64,000 nucleotides of DNA. It comes from Natronohydrobacter sp. GTDB lineage: Bacteria > Pseudomonadota > Alphaproteobacteria > Rhodobacterales > Rhodobacteraceae. Positions 40,471 through 50,202 of the stretch are shown piece after piece (the stretch's first letter is position 1; the number at the start of each line of letters is the position of its first letter). The stretch covers positions 236,638-300,637 of the forward strand of contig JAUVXF010000001.1 of assembly GCA_030603695.1 (NCBI GenBank), written 5' to 3'. The notes under the pieces were generated by a model that searched no databases, was not told where the DNA came from, and saw nothing but the letters and a program-made list of their open reading frames with translations. Position numbers and translations under genes: made by a program.

Positions 40471-41147
40471 GGCGCGCCATCCAGAGCGCTGGCCAGAACG
40501 CCCGCGCGCAGATGCGCGCGCCCATCGCAGCGCGCAGCCAAGCGGGGTGAATGGGTGACAAGCAAAAGGGCCACGCCCTCGGCACGCGTCAGGCCCAGCA
40601 TCAGATCCAGAACGCGCTCGCCCGTGGCTTCGTCCAGATTGCCGGTTGGTTCATCGGCCAGCACCAGTGCAGGGCGCGCGGCCAGACAGCGGCCGATGGC
40701 CACGCGCTGTTGCTGGCCGCCCGATAGCTGTTCGGGATAGCGCTGCAATAGCCCCTCCAGCCCAAGGGCTGCCGCCAAATCACGGATATGGGCACGATCC
40801 TCGCGCCCTGAAAGCCGCGCCTGAAAGGCCAGATTTGCCGCCACATTCAGCGACGGGATAAGGTTGAACTGCTGGAATACCAGCCCCACATGGCCCCGGC
40901 GCAGGGCCGCGCGCCCGGCCTCTCCCAAGGCCCCGATCTCTTGCCCCGCCACCAGAACGCGCCCTTGATCGGCCTGTTCCAACCCGGCGGCAATATGCAA
41001 CAGGGTGGATTTGCCGCTGCCGCTTTCGCCTGTCAGGGCCAGCGATTGCCCGGCCTCCAGCCGCAAGGACAGATCGCGCAACACCTGCACGCGCCCTTCT
41101 GCGCTGTCAAAGCTTTTGCTGACATGTTCCAGTTCCAAAGCGCTCAT
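40467..41147 (-). CDS. ABC transporter ATP-binding protein (LolD-like)
   Basis: Walker A GESGSGKSTLLHIAAGLE; signature LSGGQQQRVAIGRCLAARPALVLADEPTGNLDE. Confidence 0.95.
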   Translation of the reverse strand: MSALELEHVSKSFDSAEGRVQVLRDLSLRLEAGQSLALTGESGSGKSTLLHIAAGLEQADQGRVLVAGQEIGALGEAGRAALRRGHVGLVFQQFNLIPSLNVAANLAFQARLSGREDRAHIRDLAAALGLEGLLQRYPEQLSGGQQQRVAIGRCLAARPALVLADEPTGNLDEATGERVLDLMLGLTRAEGVALLLVTHSPRLAARCDGRAHLRAGVLASALDGAP

Positions 41148-41356
41148 GGCGGCTCCTGTAAGGGCAAGGCCCGGTTTGGCAACAATAGGATGCACAGGCG
41201 CGCTGTCCAGCCATGGCCTTGCCTTTGCCATATGGGGCCAGTGCATAACGGCGCTGGCATGCCGTCTGGCGCAGGGGGCGCCATGGGCGCATGCGGGTGC
41301 TTTGTGCCGTATCCACGTTCGCCTAGGGCGGGTTTGCGCGGGTTGGAAAGATAGCC

Positions 41357-41519
41357 CCGCGCGGAACCAAGGCCGCAGCCCGCCGCCCCTCAAAGGCCAG
41401 CCCCCGGCATGGCGATTGGCTGCAACCTGCGCTTAGCTTCAGGTTCGTTCGGACTTGGCCAGCATAAACCGCTTAGCCCTGCTGCCCGATCGCCGCATCG
41501 CGGCCCGATGCTGCGCGGA
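41357..41519 (+). repeat. MITE-like intergenic repeat, copy E (diverged)
   Basis: GGCTGCAACCTGCGCtTAGCTTCAGgTTCGTTCGGACTTgGCCaGCATAAAcCGCTTAGCC...GATCGCCGCAtCGCGGCCC matches A/B core and right terminus. Confidence 0.75.
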
Positions 41520-41726
41520 GTGATGACCATCCTCGCCCCCCAGAGCGGCCCATCATGGCGGAAGTTTCTGTCTGGTGCAGCACATTAGGGCTGCCTGATC
41601 CCGCGCACAGCGCCTTCCCGTGGGGCGGCGGAGCGCGGCATGGGCTTGGTCAGCCCGTGCCACGATATCCGCCCAGAGTGCCGGGTTTCAGGCCCTGCCC
41701 ATAGCCAAAGCGCTGGCGGCGCGCTG

Positions 41727-43253
41727 CTAAACCACGTCGCCCGCATCCAGCCGCGCCAGAAAATCTGCGGCTTCTGCCAGCACGGTTTCGCGGCGGGTGG
41801 CATCCATTTTGTCAAAGGTGCGATACATCTGGGCCATGCGCGGATTGCCTGCAAAGCGGTCGCGGTGGCGGATCAGGAAATGCCAATACAGCAGGTTGAA
41901 GGGGCAGGCCCGCGCGCCTGTCTTGTCTTTCACCTTGTAATGGCAGCCGCCGCAATAATCCGACATCCTGTCAATATAGGCACCAGAACTGACATAGGGC
42001 TTTGACCCAACAACCCCGCCATCTGCAAATTGTGACATGCCAACAGTATTGGGCGCTTCCACCCATTCAAACGCATCGGCATAAACGGCCAGATACCATT
42101 CATGCACTGCCGTTGGGTTTACCCCGGCCAGCAGCGCGAAATTGCCTGTCACCATCAGGCGCTGGATATGATGGGCATAGGCCAGATCGCGGGTTTGGCC
42201 TATCGCATGTGACAGGCAATTCATGCGCGTGGGCGCGCCCCAGTAAAACCCCGGCAAGGGGCGGTCATGGCCCAGCGCGTTGCGCTGCGGATAGTCCGGC
42301 CCTTCCAGAAAATACACACCGCGCACGAATTCGCGCCAGCCGATGATCTGGCGAATAAACCCTTCCACCGAATTCAGCGGCGCATGGCCCGCGTGATAGG
42401 CGGCTTCGGCGCGCTGGCACACTTCCAGCGGGCCAAGCAGGCCCGTATTCAGATATAGCCCGATAACGGCGTGATAAAGATACGGATCATCCGCCAGCAT
42501 GGCATCTTGGTAGGCCCCGAAATCGGGCAGCGCATGGGTGATGAAGTGATCCAGCACCCGCAGCGCACCAGCGCGATCTGTGGCAAACTGGAAAGGGCGC
42601 AGCTGGCCGAAATTCTGGCCAAAGCGGGCCTCTACCAGCGCCAGCACCTCTTCCAGCACGGGGTCGGGGGGCAGGGCTGGGGGGGCTACGCGGAACAGAT
42701 CGGTTTTCGCGGGTTTGCGGTTGTCATGGTCAAAATTCCACTGCCCGCCCAAGGGCGCGTCACCCGCCATCAAAAGCCCGGTCTTGCGGCGCATCTCGCG
42801 GTAGAAATACTCCATCCGCAGCGCCTTGCGCCCTTCGGCCCAAGCGGCAAATTCGGGGGCAGCGCACAGAAAACGATCATCTGGCAGCAGTGTCACTGCC
42901 AAGGGCAGCCCTTCCAGCGCTGCAATCAGCCGCCATTCGCCGGGCTGGGTGGCCAGCACAGTGCCTGCGCCAAATTCTGCCGCGCGGCGCAGCACTTCGC
43001 CGGGGAGTGATCCGGCATTCTCTGGATCATCCAGCCGCGTATAGGCTACGCGCCAGCCTTGCGCCTGCAAATGGGCGGCAAATTTGCGCATGGCGGCAAA
43101 GATGAACGCGATCTTTTTGGGGTGATGGGGGACATATGTGGCCTCTGCCCCCACTTCGGCCATCACCACCACATCGCGGGCCTTGTCGGCCTGCCGCAGC
43201 GCATGCAGCCCCTCTGAAAGCTGGTCGCCCAAGACCAGAACCAGATTTACCAT
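41727..43253 (-). CDS. Cryptochrome/photolyase family protein, FeS-BCP/(6-4) type
   Basis: MVNLVLVLGDQLSEGLHALRQADKARDVVVMAEV; YCGGCHYKVKDKTGARACPFNLLYWHFLIRH (Cys cluster). Confidence 0.9.
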   Translation of the reverse strand: MVNLVLVLGDQLSEGLHALRQADKARDVVVMAEVGAEATYVPHHPKKIAFIFAAMRKFAAHLQAQGWRVAYTRLDDPENAGSLPGEVLRRAAEFGAGTVLATQPGEWRLIAALEGLPLAVTLLPDDRFLCAAPEFAAWAEGRKALRMEYFYREMRRKTGLLMAGDAPLGGQWNFDHDNRKPAKTDLFRVAPPALPPDPVLEEVLALVEARFGQNFGQLRPFQFATDRAGALRVLDHFITHALPDFGAYQDAMLADDPYLYHAVIGLYLNTGLLGPLEVCQRAEAAYHAGHAPLNSVEGFIRQIIGWREFVRGVYFLEGPDYPQRNALGHDRPLPGFYWGAPTRMNCLSHAIGQTRDLAYAHHIQRLMVTGNFALLAGVNPTAVHEWYLAVYADAFEWVEAPNTVGMSQFADGGVVGSKPYVSSGAYIDRMSDYCGGCHYKVKDKTGARACPFNLLYWHFLIRHRDRFAGNPRMAQMYRTFDKMDATRRETVLAEAADFLARLDAGDVV

Positions 43254-43912
43254 GGCACGGGTTTTCCCGCCCAATCAAAGAATTGCCCGCTTTGGGTTGG
43301 GTGCAGCCCGTCAATCACGCGCAGCAGGTGTTGCGCGGCCTCTTGCGGGGGGATGGCGGGGTGGCGGCCAAGGTATTTCTCGGTGAATGCGGTTGCCACA
43401 GTGCCCGGATGCAGGGCCACGCAAATGGCCTGCCGGTGGCTGCGCCCCAGTTCAATGGCCGTGCCGCGCACAATCTGGTTCAGCGCGGCTTTGGACGCGC
43501 GGTAGCTATGCCAGCCGCCGGTGCGGTTATCGCCAATAGACCCGACGCGCGCCGAAAACGCGGCCAGCACCGAAGGGGCATCACGCGGCAAAAGCCGCAG
43601 CGCGTGTTTCATGACCAGCGCAGGGCCAATGGTGTTGAGCGCGAATTGCGCGGCCATGCCCTCGGCGGTTAGCTGCTTGAGGGCCTTTTCGGGGGCATGG
43701 CCTGCAATTTCCAGCGCGCCTGTGGCAATCAGGATACGTTGGAAATGCCCCTCCAGCGCGCCCAGATGCTGGGTGACAGAGGCCTCATCTGTCACATCCA
43801 GCCCGTGATCGCGGCGTGACAGCCCTGTTACCTGCCAGCCCTGCGCCGCCAGCGCCTCGCACAGCGCGCCGCCAATCCCGCCAGAAGCGCCAATAACCAA
43901 TGCCCGTTTCAT
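43247..43912 (-). CDS. SDR family NAD(P)-dependent oxidoreductase
   Basis: MKRALVIGASGGIGGALCEALAAQGWQVTGLSRR; YRASKAALNQI. Confidence 0.92.
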   Translation of the reverse strand: MKRALVIGASGGIGGALCEALAAQGWQVTGLSRRDHGLDVTDEASVTQHLGALEGHFQRILIATGALEIAGHAPEKALKQLTAEGMAAQFALNTIGPALVMKHALRLLPRDAPSVLAAFSARVGSIGDNRTGGWHSYRASKAALNQIVRGTAIELGRSHRQAICVALHPGTVATAFTEKYLGRHPAIPPQEAAQHLLRVIDGLHPTQSGQFFDWAGKPVPW

Positions 43913-43960
43913 AAAACCCCCTGTTTGCCTTGCGCGCAGGTAGTGCGGGTGGGGGTGAAG

Positions 43961-44173
43961 TCACGCGCGGGTCAGGGCCTCTGCCCATCTGCGCGCGACT
44001 GGCCCCACCAGCACCGCCAAAGGCACGGCAACCACCCAGGCCACGGCCCAGGCATATAGCCACCGCCCTGCGAATCCGGCATCAAACCCTGTATTCACCA
44101 AAGTGATAAAGCCCGACATGATGACAGACATCAATGTTCCCATCACCAGCCCCGTCACGATCCGCAATTTCAT
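43961..44173 (-). CDS. DUF2798-like small membrane protein
   Basis: 70 aa, two TM, MKLRIVTGLVMGTLMSVIMSGFITLVNTGF. Confidence 0.7.
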   Translation of the reverse strand: MKLRIVTGLVMGTLMSVIMSGFITLVNTGFDAGFAGRWLYAWAVAWVVAVPLAVLVGPVARRWAEALTRA

Positions 44174-44186
44174 AGCCTGACCCTTT

Positions 44187-44232
44187 CTTGAAGTTACACA
44201 TAATCAATAATACGAATATGTGTAACTTCAAG
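44187..44232. promoter_or_regulatory. Perfect 16-bp-arm inverted repeat upstream of the DUF2798 gene
   Basis: CTTGAAGTTACACATA (44187-44202) / TATGTGTAACTTCAAG (44217-44232), 14-nt AT-rich spacer. Confidence 0.6.
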
Positions 44233-44250
44233 GGGCAGAGGCTGTGCGGT

Positions 44251-47232
44251 TTATCCCAGTGCCGTGCTACAGCGCCCACAGGTGCCGGGGTGCTTGTGGC
44301 TGCCCACATCGGGCGCGATTTTCCAGCAGCGCTCGCATTTCTCGCCCTCGGCGTGGGCGAAGATTACGCCCAAGCCGGGCAGTTCGGGCATATGGAATGC
44401 CTCTGCCGGGATGGGATCGGCTGTCAGCGTCAGGGCGGATGTGATGCAGATATCGGCAAAATCCACCGATTTCAGCGCCGTCATCATGGCCTCGTCGCGC
44501 AGATGCACTACAGGTGCGGCCTCTAGCGAGGCGCCGATCACCTTGTCGCGGCGCTGGATTTCCAAAGCGGCTGTCACCACGCGGCGCGCGGCGCGAATGC
44601 CTGCCCATTTCTGTGCCAGCGCCGGGTTCAGCCAATCTGCGGGCGTTTCGGGGAAATCCTGCAAATGCACGGAGGCGTCATCACCGGGGAAGCGCGAGAG
44701 CCACACATCTTCCATGGTAAAGACCAGCACAGGCGCAAGCCATGTTGTCAGCCGGTGGAACAGGATATCCAGCACTGTGCGCGCCGCGCGGCGGCGCAGG
44801 CTGTCGGGCGCATCGCAATACAGCGCATCCTTGCGGATATCGAAGTAAAAGGCCGAAAGATCGCCAGTGGCAAAGGCAAACAAATCGCGGAACACGCCTT
44901 GGAAATCATAGGCGGCATAGCCTTTGCGCACCTGCACATCCAATTCGGCCAGCCGGTGCAAGACCCATTGCTCCAGCTCTGGCATCTCGGTTGGGGCCAC
45001 GCGCTCTGCATCTGTAAACCCGTCCAGATTGCCCAGCATGAAACGCATGGTATTGCGCAAGCGGCGGTAGCTGTCGGCCACGCCTTTCAGAATTTCCTTA
45101 CCGATCCGCAAATCGGCCGTGTAATCGGATTGTGCCACCCACAGGCGCAGAATATCCGCGCCATATTCGTCAATCACCTCTTGCGGGGCCACGGTATTGC
45201 CCAGGGATTTGGACATTTTCATGCCCTTCTCATCCAGCGTGAACCCGTGTGTCAGCACCCCATGATAAGGGGCGCGGCCCTTGGTGGCGCAGGCTTGCAA
45301 CATGGAGGAATGGAACCAGCCGCGATGCTGGTCTGTCCCTTCCAGATAGAGATCTGCAATCCCGTCCGGGCTGCCATCTGCACGATCCCGCAGCACGAAA
45401 GCATGGGTAGAGCCGCTATCAAACCACACATCCAGAATATCAAACACCTGGCTATAGGCATCCGGGTCATGCAGCCCGTCCAGAATGCGGGCCTTGAAAC
45501 CCTCTGTGTACCAGACATCCGCGCCCTCTTCCTCGAACGCGGCCTTGATACGGGCATTCACCGCCGGATCACGCAGCAGGAAATCGGGATCATTCGGTTT
45601 CGCACCGTTTTTGGTAAAACATGTCAGCGGCACACCCCAGGCGCGCTGGCGTGACAGCACCCAATCGGGGCGCGCCTCTATCATCGAATAGAGGCGGTTG
45701 CGGCCGGTTTGCGGTGTCCATTTTACCAGCTTGTCAATGCTCTCCAGCGCGCGGGCGCGGATGGTGGCGCCATGCTGGCCCATGCCATCTTCCAGCGGCT
45801 TGTCAATCGCGGCAAACCATTGGGGGGTGTTGCGATAGATCAGCGGCGCTTTGGACCGCCAGCTATGGGGGTAGGAGTGGCGCAGCTTGCCCTTGGCAAA
45901 CAGCGCGCCCGCATAGGCCAGTTGCTTGATCACGGCCACATTCGCGCCGCCCTCTTTGCCATCGGGCTTGATAATCACCTCGCCCCCGAAGAGCGGCAGA
46001 TCGGCGCGGTAGCTGCCATCTTCCAGCACATTATATGTCATGGGCAAGCCATGTTTCAGGCCGATCTGATAGTCATCATCGCCGTGGCTGGGGGCCGTGT
46101 GCACAAAGCCTGTGCCGGCATCATCGGTCACATGATCGCCGGGCAGCATGGGGACATCGAAATCCCACTCGCCATTTGCGCCCTCCAGGCCCCGGAAGGG
46201 GTGGGCGAGGGTGAGCGCGGCGAGTTCCTCGGCATTGACGGTGCGCAGGCGGGTTGCCTGCACCTTGGCCGCGTTCAGGGCGCTTTCGGCCAAGGCATCG
46301 GCCAGAATGATTTTCGCGCCCAACTCTTCCTTCGCGCCGTCCAGAAGTTCGGATACTTCATAGAGGCCATAGGCGATGTCCGGGCCGAAACAGACCGCGC
46401 GGTTTTGCGGGATCGTCCAGGGGGTGGTTGTCCAGATGACAACCTTCACACCCTCAAAGCGGCGACGGATACTGTTTGCATCTTCCCGCAGTGCTTCGGT
46501 GCTTTCTTTACCGCCTCGTAGATAAACACCTCGATCCAGAACCCTTTCGATTGAGGCGTCCACGTCCACGTTGAACAGCACCCAGATCGTATGGCTGGTA
46601 TGCTCGTGATACTCCACCTCGGCCTCGGCCAGGGCGGTTTTTTCCACCGGCGACCACATCACGGGTTTTGACCCCTGATACAGCGCGCCGTTCATCAGGA
46701 GTTTCATGAACTCGTCTGCGATCACGGCCTCTGCGTGGTAATCCATTGTCAGATAGGGGTTATCCCATTTGCCGGTAATGCCAAGGCGCTTGAATTCCTC
46801 GCGCTGGACGGCGATCCAGCCTTCTGCGAAGCGGCGGCATTCCTGACGGAAATCCACAATGCCCACGGCGTCTTTGTCCAGCCCCTTGGCGCGGTATTGT
46901 TCTTCGATCTTCCATTCGATCGGCAGGCCGTGGCAATCCCAGCCCGGCACATAGCGCGCATCGCGCCCCAGCATTTGCTGGGAGCGGGTGATGAAATCTT
47001 TCAGCACCTTGTTGAGCGCATGGCCGATATGGAGATGGCCATTCGCATAGGGGGGGCCATCATGCAGGATGAAGGGCTTGCGCCCTGCCGCACTGGCGCG
47101 CAGGCGGTCATAGATGCCCAACCGTTCCCAACGGGCCAGCCATTCGGGTTCGCGCTGGGGCAGGCCCGCGCGCATGGGGAATTCGGTTTGGGGCAGGAAG
47201 AGGGTATCTTTGTAATCGGGTGTCTGGGTCAT
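44251..47232 (-). CDS. ileS: Isoleucyl-tRNA synthetase
   Basis: HDGPPYANGHLHIGHALNKVLKD (HIGH); KMSKSLGNTVAP (KMSKS); C-terminal CERCWK zinc site. Confidence 0.97.
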   Translation of the reverse strand: MTQTPDYKDTLFLPQTEFPMRAGLPQREPEWLARWERLGIYDRLRASAAGRKPFILHDGPPYANGHLHIGHALNKVLKDFITRSQQMLGRDARYVPGWDCHGLPIEWKIEEQYRAKGLDKDAVGIVDFRQECRRFAEGWIAVQREEFKRLGITGKWDNPYLTMDYHAEAVIADEFMKLLMNGALYQGSKPVMWSPVEKTALAEAEVEYHEHTSHTIWVLFNVDVDASIERVLDRGVYLRGGKESTEALREDANSIRRRFEGVKVVIWTTTPWTIPQNRAVCFGPDIAYGLYEVSELLDGAKEELGAKIILADALAESALNAAKVQATRLRTVNAEELAALTLAHPFRGLEGANGEWDFDVPMLPGDHVTDDAGTGFVHTAPSHGDDDYQIGLKHGLPMTYNVLEDGSYRADLPLFGGEVIIKPDGKEGGANVAVIKQLAYAGALFAKGKLRHSYPHSWRSKAPLIYRNTPQWFAAIDKPLEDGMGQHGATIRARALESIDKLVKWTPQTGRNRLYSMIEARPDWVLSRQRAWGVPLTCFTKNGAKPNDPDFLLRDPAVNARIKAAFEEEGADVWYTEGFKARILDGLHDPDAYSQVFDILDVWFDSGSTHAFVLRDRADGSPDGIADLYLEGTDQHRGWFHSSMLQACATKGRAPYHGVLTHGFTLDEKGMKMSKSLGNTVAPQEVIDEYGADILRLWVAQSDYTADLRIGKEILKGVADSYRRLRNTMRFMLGNLDGFTDAERVAPTEMPELEQWVLHRLAELDVQVRKGYAAYDFQGVFRDLFAFATGDLSAFYFDIRKDALYCDAPDSLRRRAARTVLDILFHRLTTWLAPVLVFTMEDVWLSRFPGDDASVHLQDFPETPADWLNPALAQKWAGIRAARRVVTAALEIQRRDKVIGASLEAAPVVHLRDEAMMTALKSVDFADICITSALTLTADPIPAEAFHMPELPGLGVIFAHAEGEKCERCWKIAPDVGSHKHPGTCGRCSTALG

Positions 47233-47408
47233 GGCCTGTGTCACTTTTGCGGAATTCTGGGCTTGCTGGCGCCAAAGCGGCCCCGGCACTCCGGGCGCAT
47301 CAGAGTGCCGGGACGCTAATTCGGTGAATGATCGCTATCTGACCCATGGGGCGCGTTATAGGCAGGCCAAGTGGCCGCGTCCAGAGGCAAGCGGGGCGCA
47401 GGGAGGAC

Positions 47409-47462
47409 GCGGGGGCTGCCGCCCCCGCACCCCCGCTTCAAGGGGGGCACGCCCCCCTTGAA
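47409..47462. terminator. Double GC-rich hairpin
   Basis: GCGGGGGC-tgcc-GCCCCCGC (47409-47428) and TTCAAGGGGGG-cacg-CCCCCCTTGAA (47437-47462). Confidence 0.7.
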
Positions 47463-47551
47463 AATCCCCGTGGATATTTGAGCCAAGATGAAAGGCTTGA
47501 GTTTTGCCATGCTTTGACGCAGGGAAGCGGGGAAACAGGGGAGGGTTTGCG

Positions 47552-47965
47552 ATGTTGATGCCGTTTCATTTTGCTTATCATGTGCATGATCTGGAGGCCG
47601 CGCGCGCGTTTTATGGCGGGGTGCTGGGCTGTGCCGAGGGGCGCAGCACCGAGACCTGGGTGGATTTTGATTTCTTCGGCCATCAGATAAGCCTGCATCT
47701 GGGTGCGCCGTTTGCCAATGCGCCCACAGGCAAGGTGGGTGATCATATGGTGCCTATGCCGCATTTCGGGCTGGTGCTGGATGTGGCGCGGTTTCAGGCT
47801 TTGGCAGCGCGGCTGGATGCGGCGGGGGTGGAATTTGTGATCCCGCCCAGCCTGCGCTTTGAGGGCCAGCCCGGCGCGCAATGGACGATGTTCTTTCGCG
47901 ACCCGTCGGGCAACCCGATTGAAGTGAAGGGATTTGTGGATCAGTCGCAGATTTTTGCGGCCTGA
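47552..47965 (+). CDS. VOC family (glyoxalase-like) protein
   Basis: MPFHFAYHVHDLEAARAFYGGVLGCAEGRS...MFFRDPSGNPIEVKGF. Confidence 0.9.
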   Translation: MLMPFHFAYHVHDLEAARAFYGGVLGCAEGRSTETWVDFDFFGHQISLHLGAPFANAPTGKVGDHMVPMPHFGLVLDVARFQALAARLDAAGVEFVIPPSLRFEGQPGAQWTMFFRDPSGNPIEVKGFVDQSQIFAA

Positions 47966-48285
47966 AGTTCCTGGGCGACCCAATCTGCCACCCCTGGCCC
48001 CATGGCGGTGATCGGCAAAGCGATTATCGTAGGAAGTGCATAGGGGTGGTGGTGGCGGATGCGTGTGCAGACGGCCTCGAAATTGGGGCGCGGGGTTTTC
48101 ATGCGCAGCAGGATTTCGGTTTCCGAATCGATCTGGCCTTGCCAGCAAAACAGGCTTTCCACTTTGGGCAAGAGGTTGGCGCAGGCGATGAGCCGCGCTT
48201 TCAGGCAAGCGCCTGCGATGGCGCGGGCGCTATCTTTGTCGGGGCAGGTAACTTCGACTTCCAGCAATTCCATTTCGGCCTCCAT
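47941..48285 (-). CDS. cutA: Divalent-cation tolerance protein CutA
   Basis: LLEVEVTCPDKDSARAIAGACLKARLIACANLLPKVESLFCWQGQIDSETEILLRMKT. Confidence 0.92.
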   Translation of the reverse strand: MEAEMELLEVEVTCPDKDSARAIAGACLKARLIACANLLPKVESLFCWQGQIDSETEILLRMKTPRPNFEAVCTRIRHHHPYALPTIIALPITAMGPGVADWVAQELQAAKICD

Positions 48286-48420
48286 CTTGGCCAGTTTTGC
48301 GATCCTATGCTGTGATTTTGCGCCCGGCAGCGGTGGCGGGCCATGATTTAGCGCAAATCATGCGATGGTCTTTGGCCCTTTATGCTGTGGCGGGATGGGG
48401 ATGCGTGGCCTGGCCCTTGG

Positions 48421-50085
48421 TCAGATAGGGGCCGTATCGCCCTGGTGTCCGGCATGGGCGCGCGGAGGCACCAGCCTGCGCGTGCGGGGCAGGGTGATAT
48501 CGGGATGTGCAAGCAATTCGGTTTGCGCAAGCATGCGGCGCGGTGTGGTTTCGTCCTTCTCGAATGACAGCATGGTGTTGCCCCCTGCCAGACGTGTGGC
48601 GCGCAGGCGAAGCCGTTCGCCAGAGTGCAGGCGCACTGTGCCTGTCAGATCCTGTTGCGGGGCGGTGCCTTCGCTGTCGCGCAGGCGCAGGGTGAAGAAT
48701 TCGGCCAGCCGCGCCCAAAAGGCTGTCGGCCCGCAAGCTTCTGCCCAGTGTTCCAGCGCGGCAGCAAGCCCGCGATCTGTCAGATCTGTGCAAGGGTCGG
48801 TTTGCCACATGCAGCGGTAGGGCGCATTGGCCAGCAATGTCTGGCCGTTCAGGCCGAATACAACCACTGCCTGTGACAGCTTGTCCAGCGCGTTATGCGC
48901 GGTTTCTATTTCGGCGCGGAAGCTGCGGGTGAGCGTGGTTTCGGTGGTGATATCCTGCATGAACAGGGCAAAAGCCCCGTCAGGCTGCGGCTGGCCTGTG
49001 ACATGAAAGGTCTTGCCGCAATCCAGCCCCCATTCTTCGCAATAGGCACCGTTTTGGGCTGCTTTTTCCATATCCAGAATTTCGCGCCGCCAAGAATTGA
49101 AATCTTTGGGTTCGGGCAGCATGCGCGCTTCGCGCAGCGCATAGAGCATTTGTTCGAAACTGGGGCGCGCGGCCAGAAATAGCGGCTCCAGCCCCGTCAT
49201 ATCCACCAGCGCAGGGTTGAAAACAACCAGCCTGCGTTCGGCATCGAACAGCGCCAGACCGATGGGCAGAGAGGCGAATGTCTTTGTCAGCCGTTGCAGG
49301 GTTTCGCGGCGGGCGGTTTCGGATTGCACCGCGGTATCTATGGGGGTGGCGAAATGGGTTACGCCCCCGTCAGAGGCTATGCTGCTAAGGGAAAACCAAT
49401 GCGTTTTGCCGTCATTCTCCAAGGCGCGCCGTGCGGTGCCAGAACTGGCCGGGGCTGGGCCGAACAGATCGGGAAGTGGCCAGGACAGGGGCATATCCGG
49501 GCTTTGGCGCCGTTGCAGGGCAGTGACATAGGCGGCATTGGCCCAGATAATGCGCCCAGCCTCATCTTGTTGCCAGACAAGGCTGGGTATGTCGCGCAGC
49601 ACATGGCGCAGGCGCAGCACTTCTTGTTGCAGGGCATCATAGCTTAGCCGATCCACTGCCAGAAGCGCCCCTTCTTCGGACAGATCGCACAGCCGCAGAT
49701 GCAGCAGCCCATTGCGATAACTGGCAGTCAATTCCAGTTGGGCAGAATTTTCGGCCAGAAGAGACAGTTCCTGTATCTGAGGCAGCGTTGCAAGGTGATG
49801 TTCGATCAGGGGAAAGCGTGGAATCAGGTAATCCATCAGCCGGGGGAAGGGCGGGGCATCGCGCCCCTGTTTGCCGGGCAGAGAGGACAGCAACGCAGCC
49901 CCCCTTTCAGAGCAGTCCACAAGCGTTTCGCCGCGAAAGATGAAGGCGGCCACCTGCGTATCGGCAAGGAGGGATTGGCTGTCCGCCCTGCGGTGCCGCA
50001 GCCCATGCAACATGGCCAAAATGGCCAGCAGCACTGTTGCGGCGGTGAAAACGGTGACAAATCCGAAAAGAACAGCCTGTGCCAT
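48421..50085 (-). CDS. PAS-domain containing signalling protein without recognisable kinase domain
   Basis: N-terminal TM; PAS-like segments (IPSLVWQQDEAGRIIWANAAYVTAL; LPIGLALFDAERRLVVFNPALVDMTGL); no H-box or N/G boxes seen. Confidence 0.75.
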   Translation of the reverse strand: MAQAVLFGFVTVFTAATVLLAILAMLHGLRHRRADSQSLLADTQVAAFIFRGETLVDCSERGAALLSSLPGKQGRDAPPFPRLMDYLIPRFPLIEHHLATLPQIQELSLLAENSAQLELTASYRNGLLHLRLCDLSEEGALLAVDRLSYDALQQEVLRLRHVLRDIPSLVWQQDEAGRIIWANAAYVTALQRRQSPDMPLSWPLPDLFGPAPASSGTARRALENDGKTHWFSLSSIASDGGVTHFATPIDTAVQSETARRETLQRLTKTFASLPIGLALFDAERRLVVFNPALVDMTGLEPLFLAARPSFEQMLYALREARMLPEPKDFNSWRREILDMEKAAQNGAYCEEWGLDCGKTFHVTGQPQPDGAFALFMQDITTETTLTRSFRAEIETAHNALDKLSQAVVVFGLNGQTLLANAPYRCMWQTDPCTDLTDRGLAAALEHWAEACGPTAFWARLAEFFTLRLRDSEGTAPQQDLTGTVRLHSGERLRLRATRLAGGNTMLSFEKDETTPRRMLAQTELLAHPDITLPRTRRLVPPRAHAGHQGDTAPI

Positions 50086-50202
50086 GCCGATACTCCGATT
50101 CGCGCCCCGGTTGGCCCAGGGATCGCAGAAACAGCATCGGCAATATTCCTTAATCTTATCTTAAAGCAGGCAAATTTGTGGTTAATTGCTGGTTTGCGCA
50201 GC

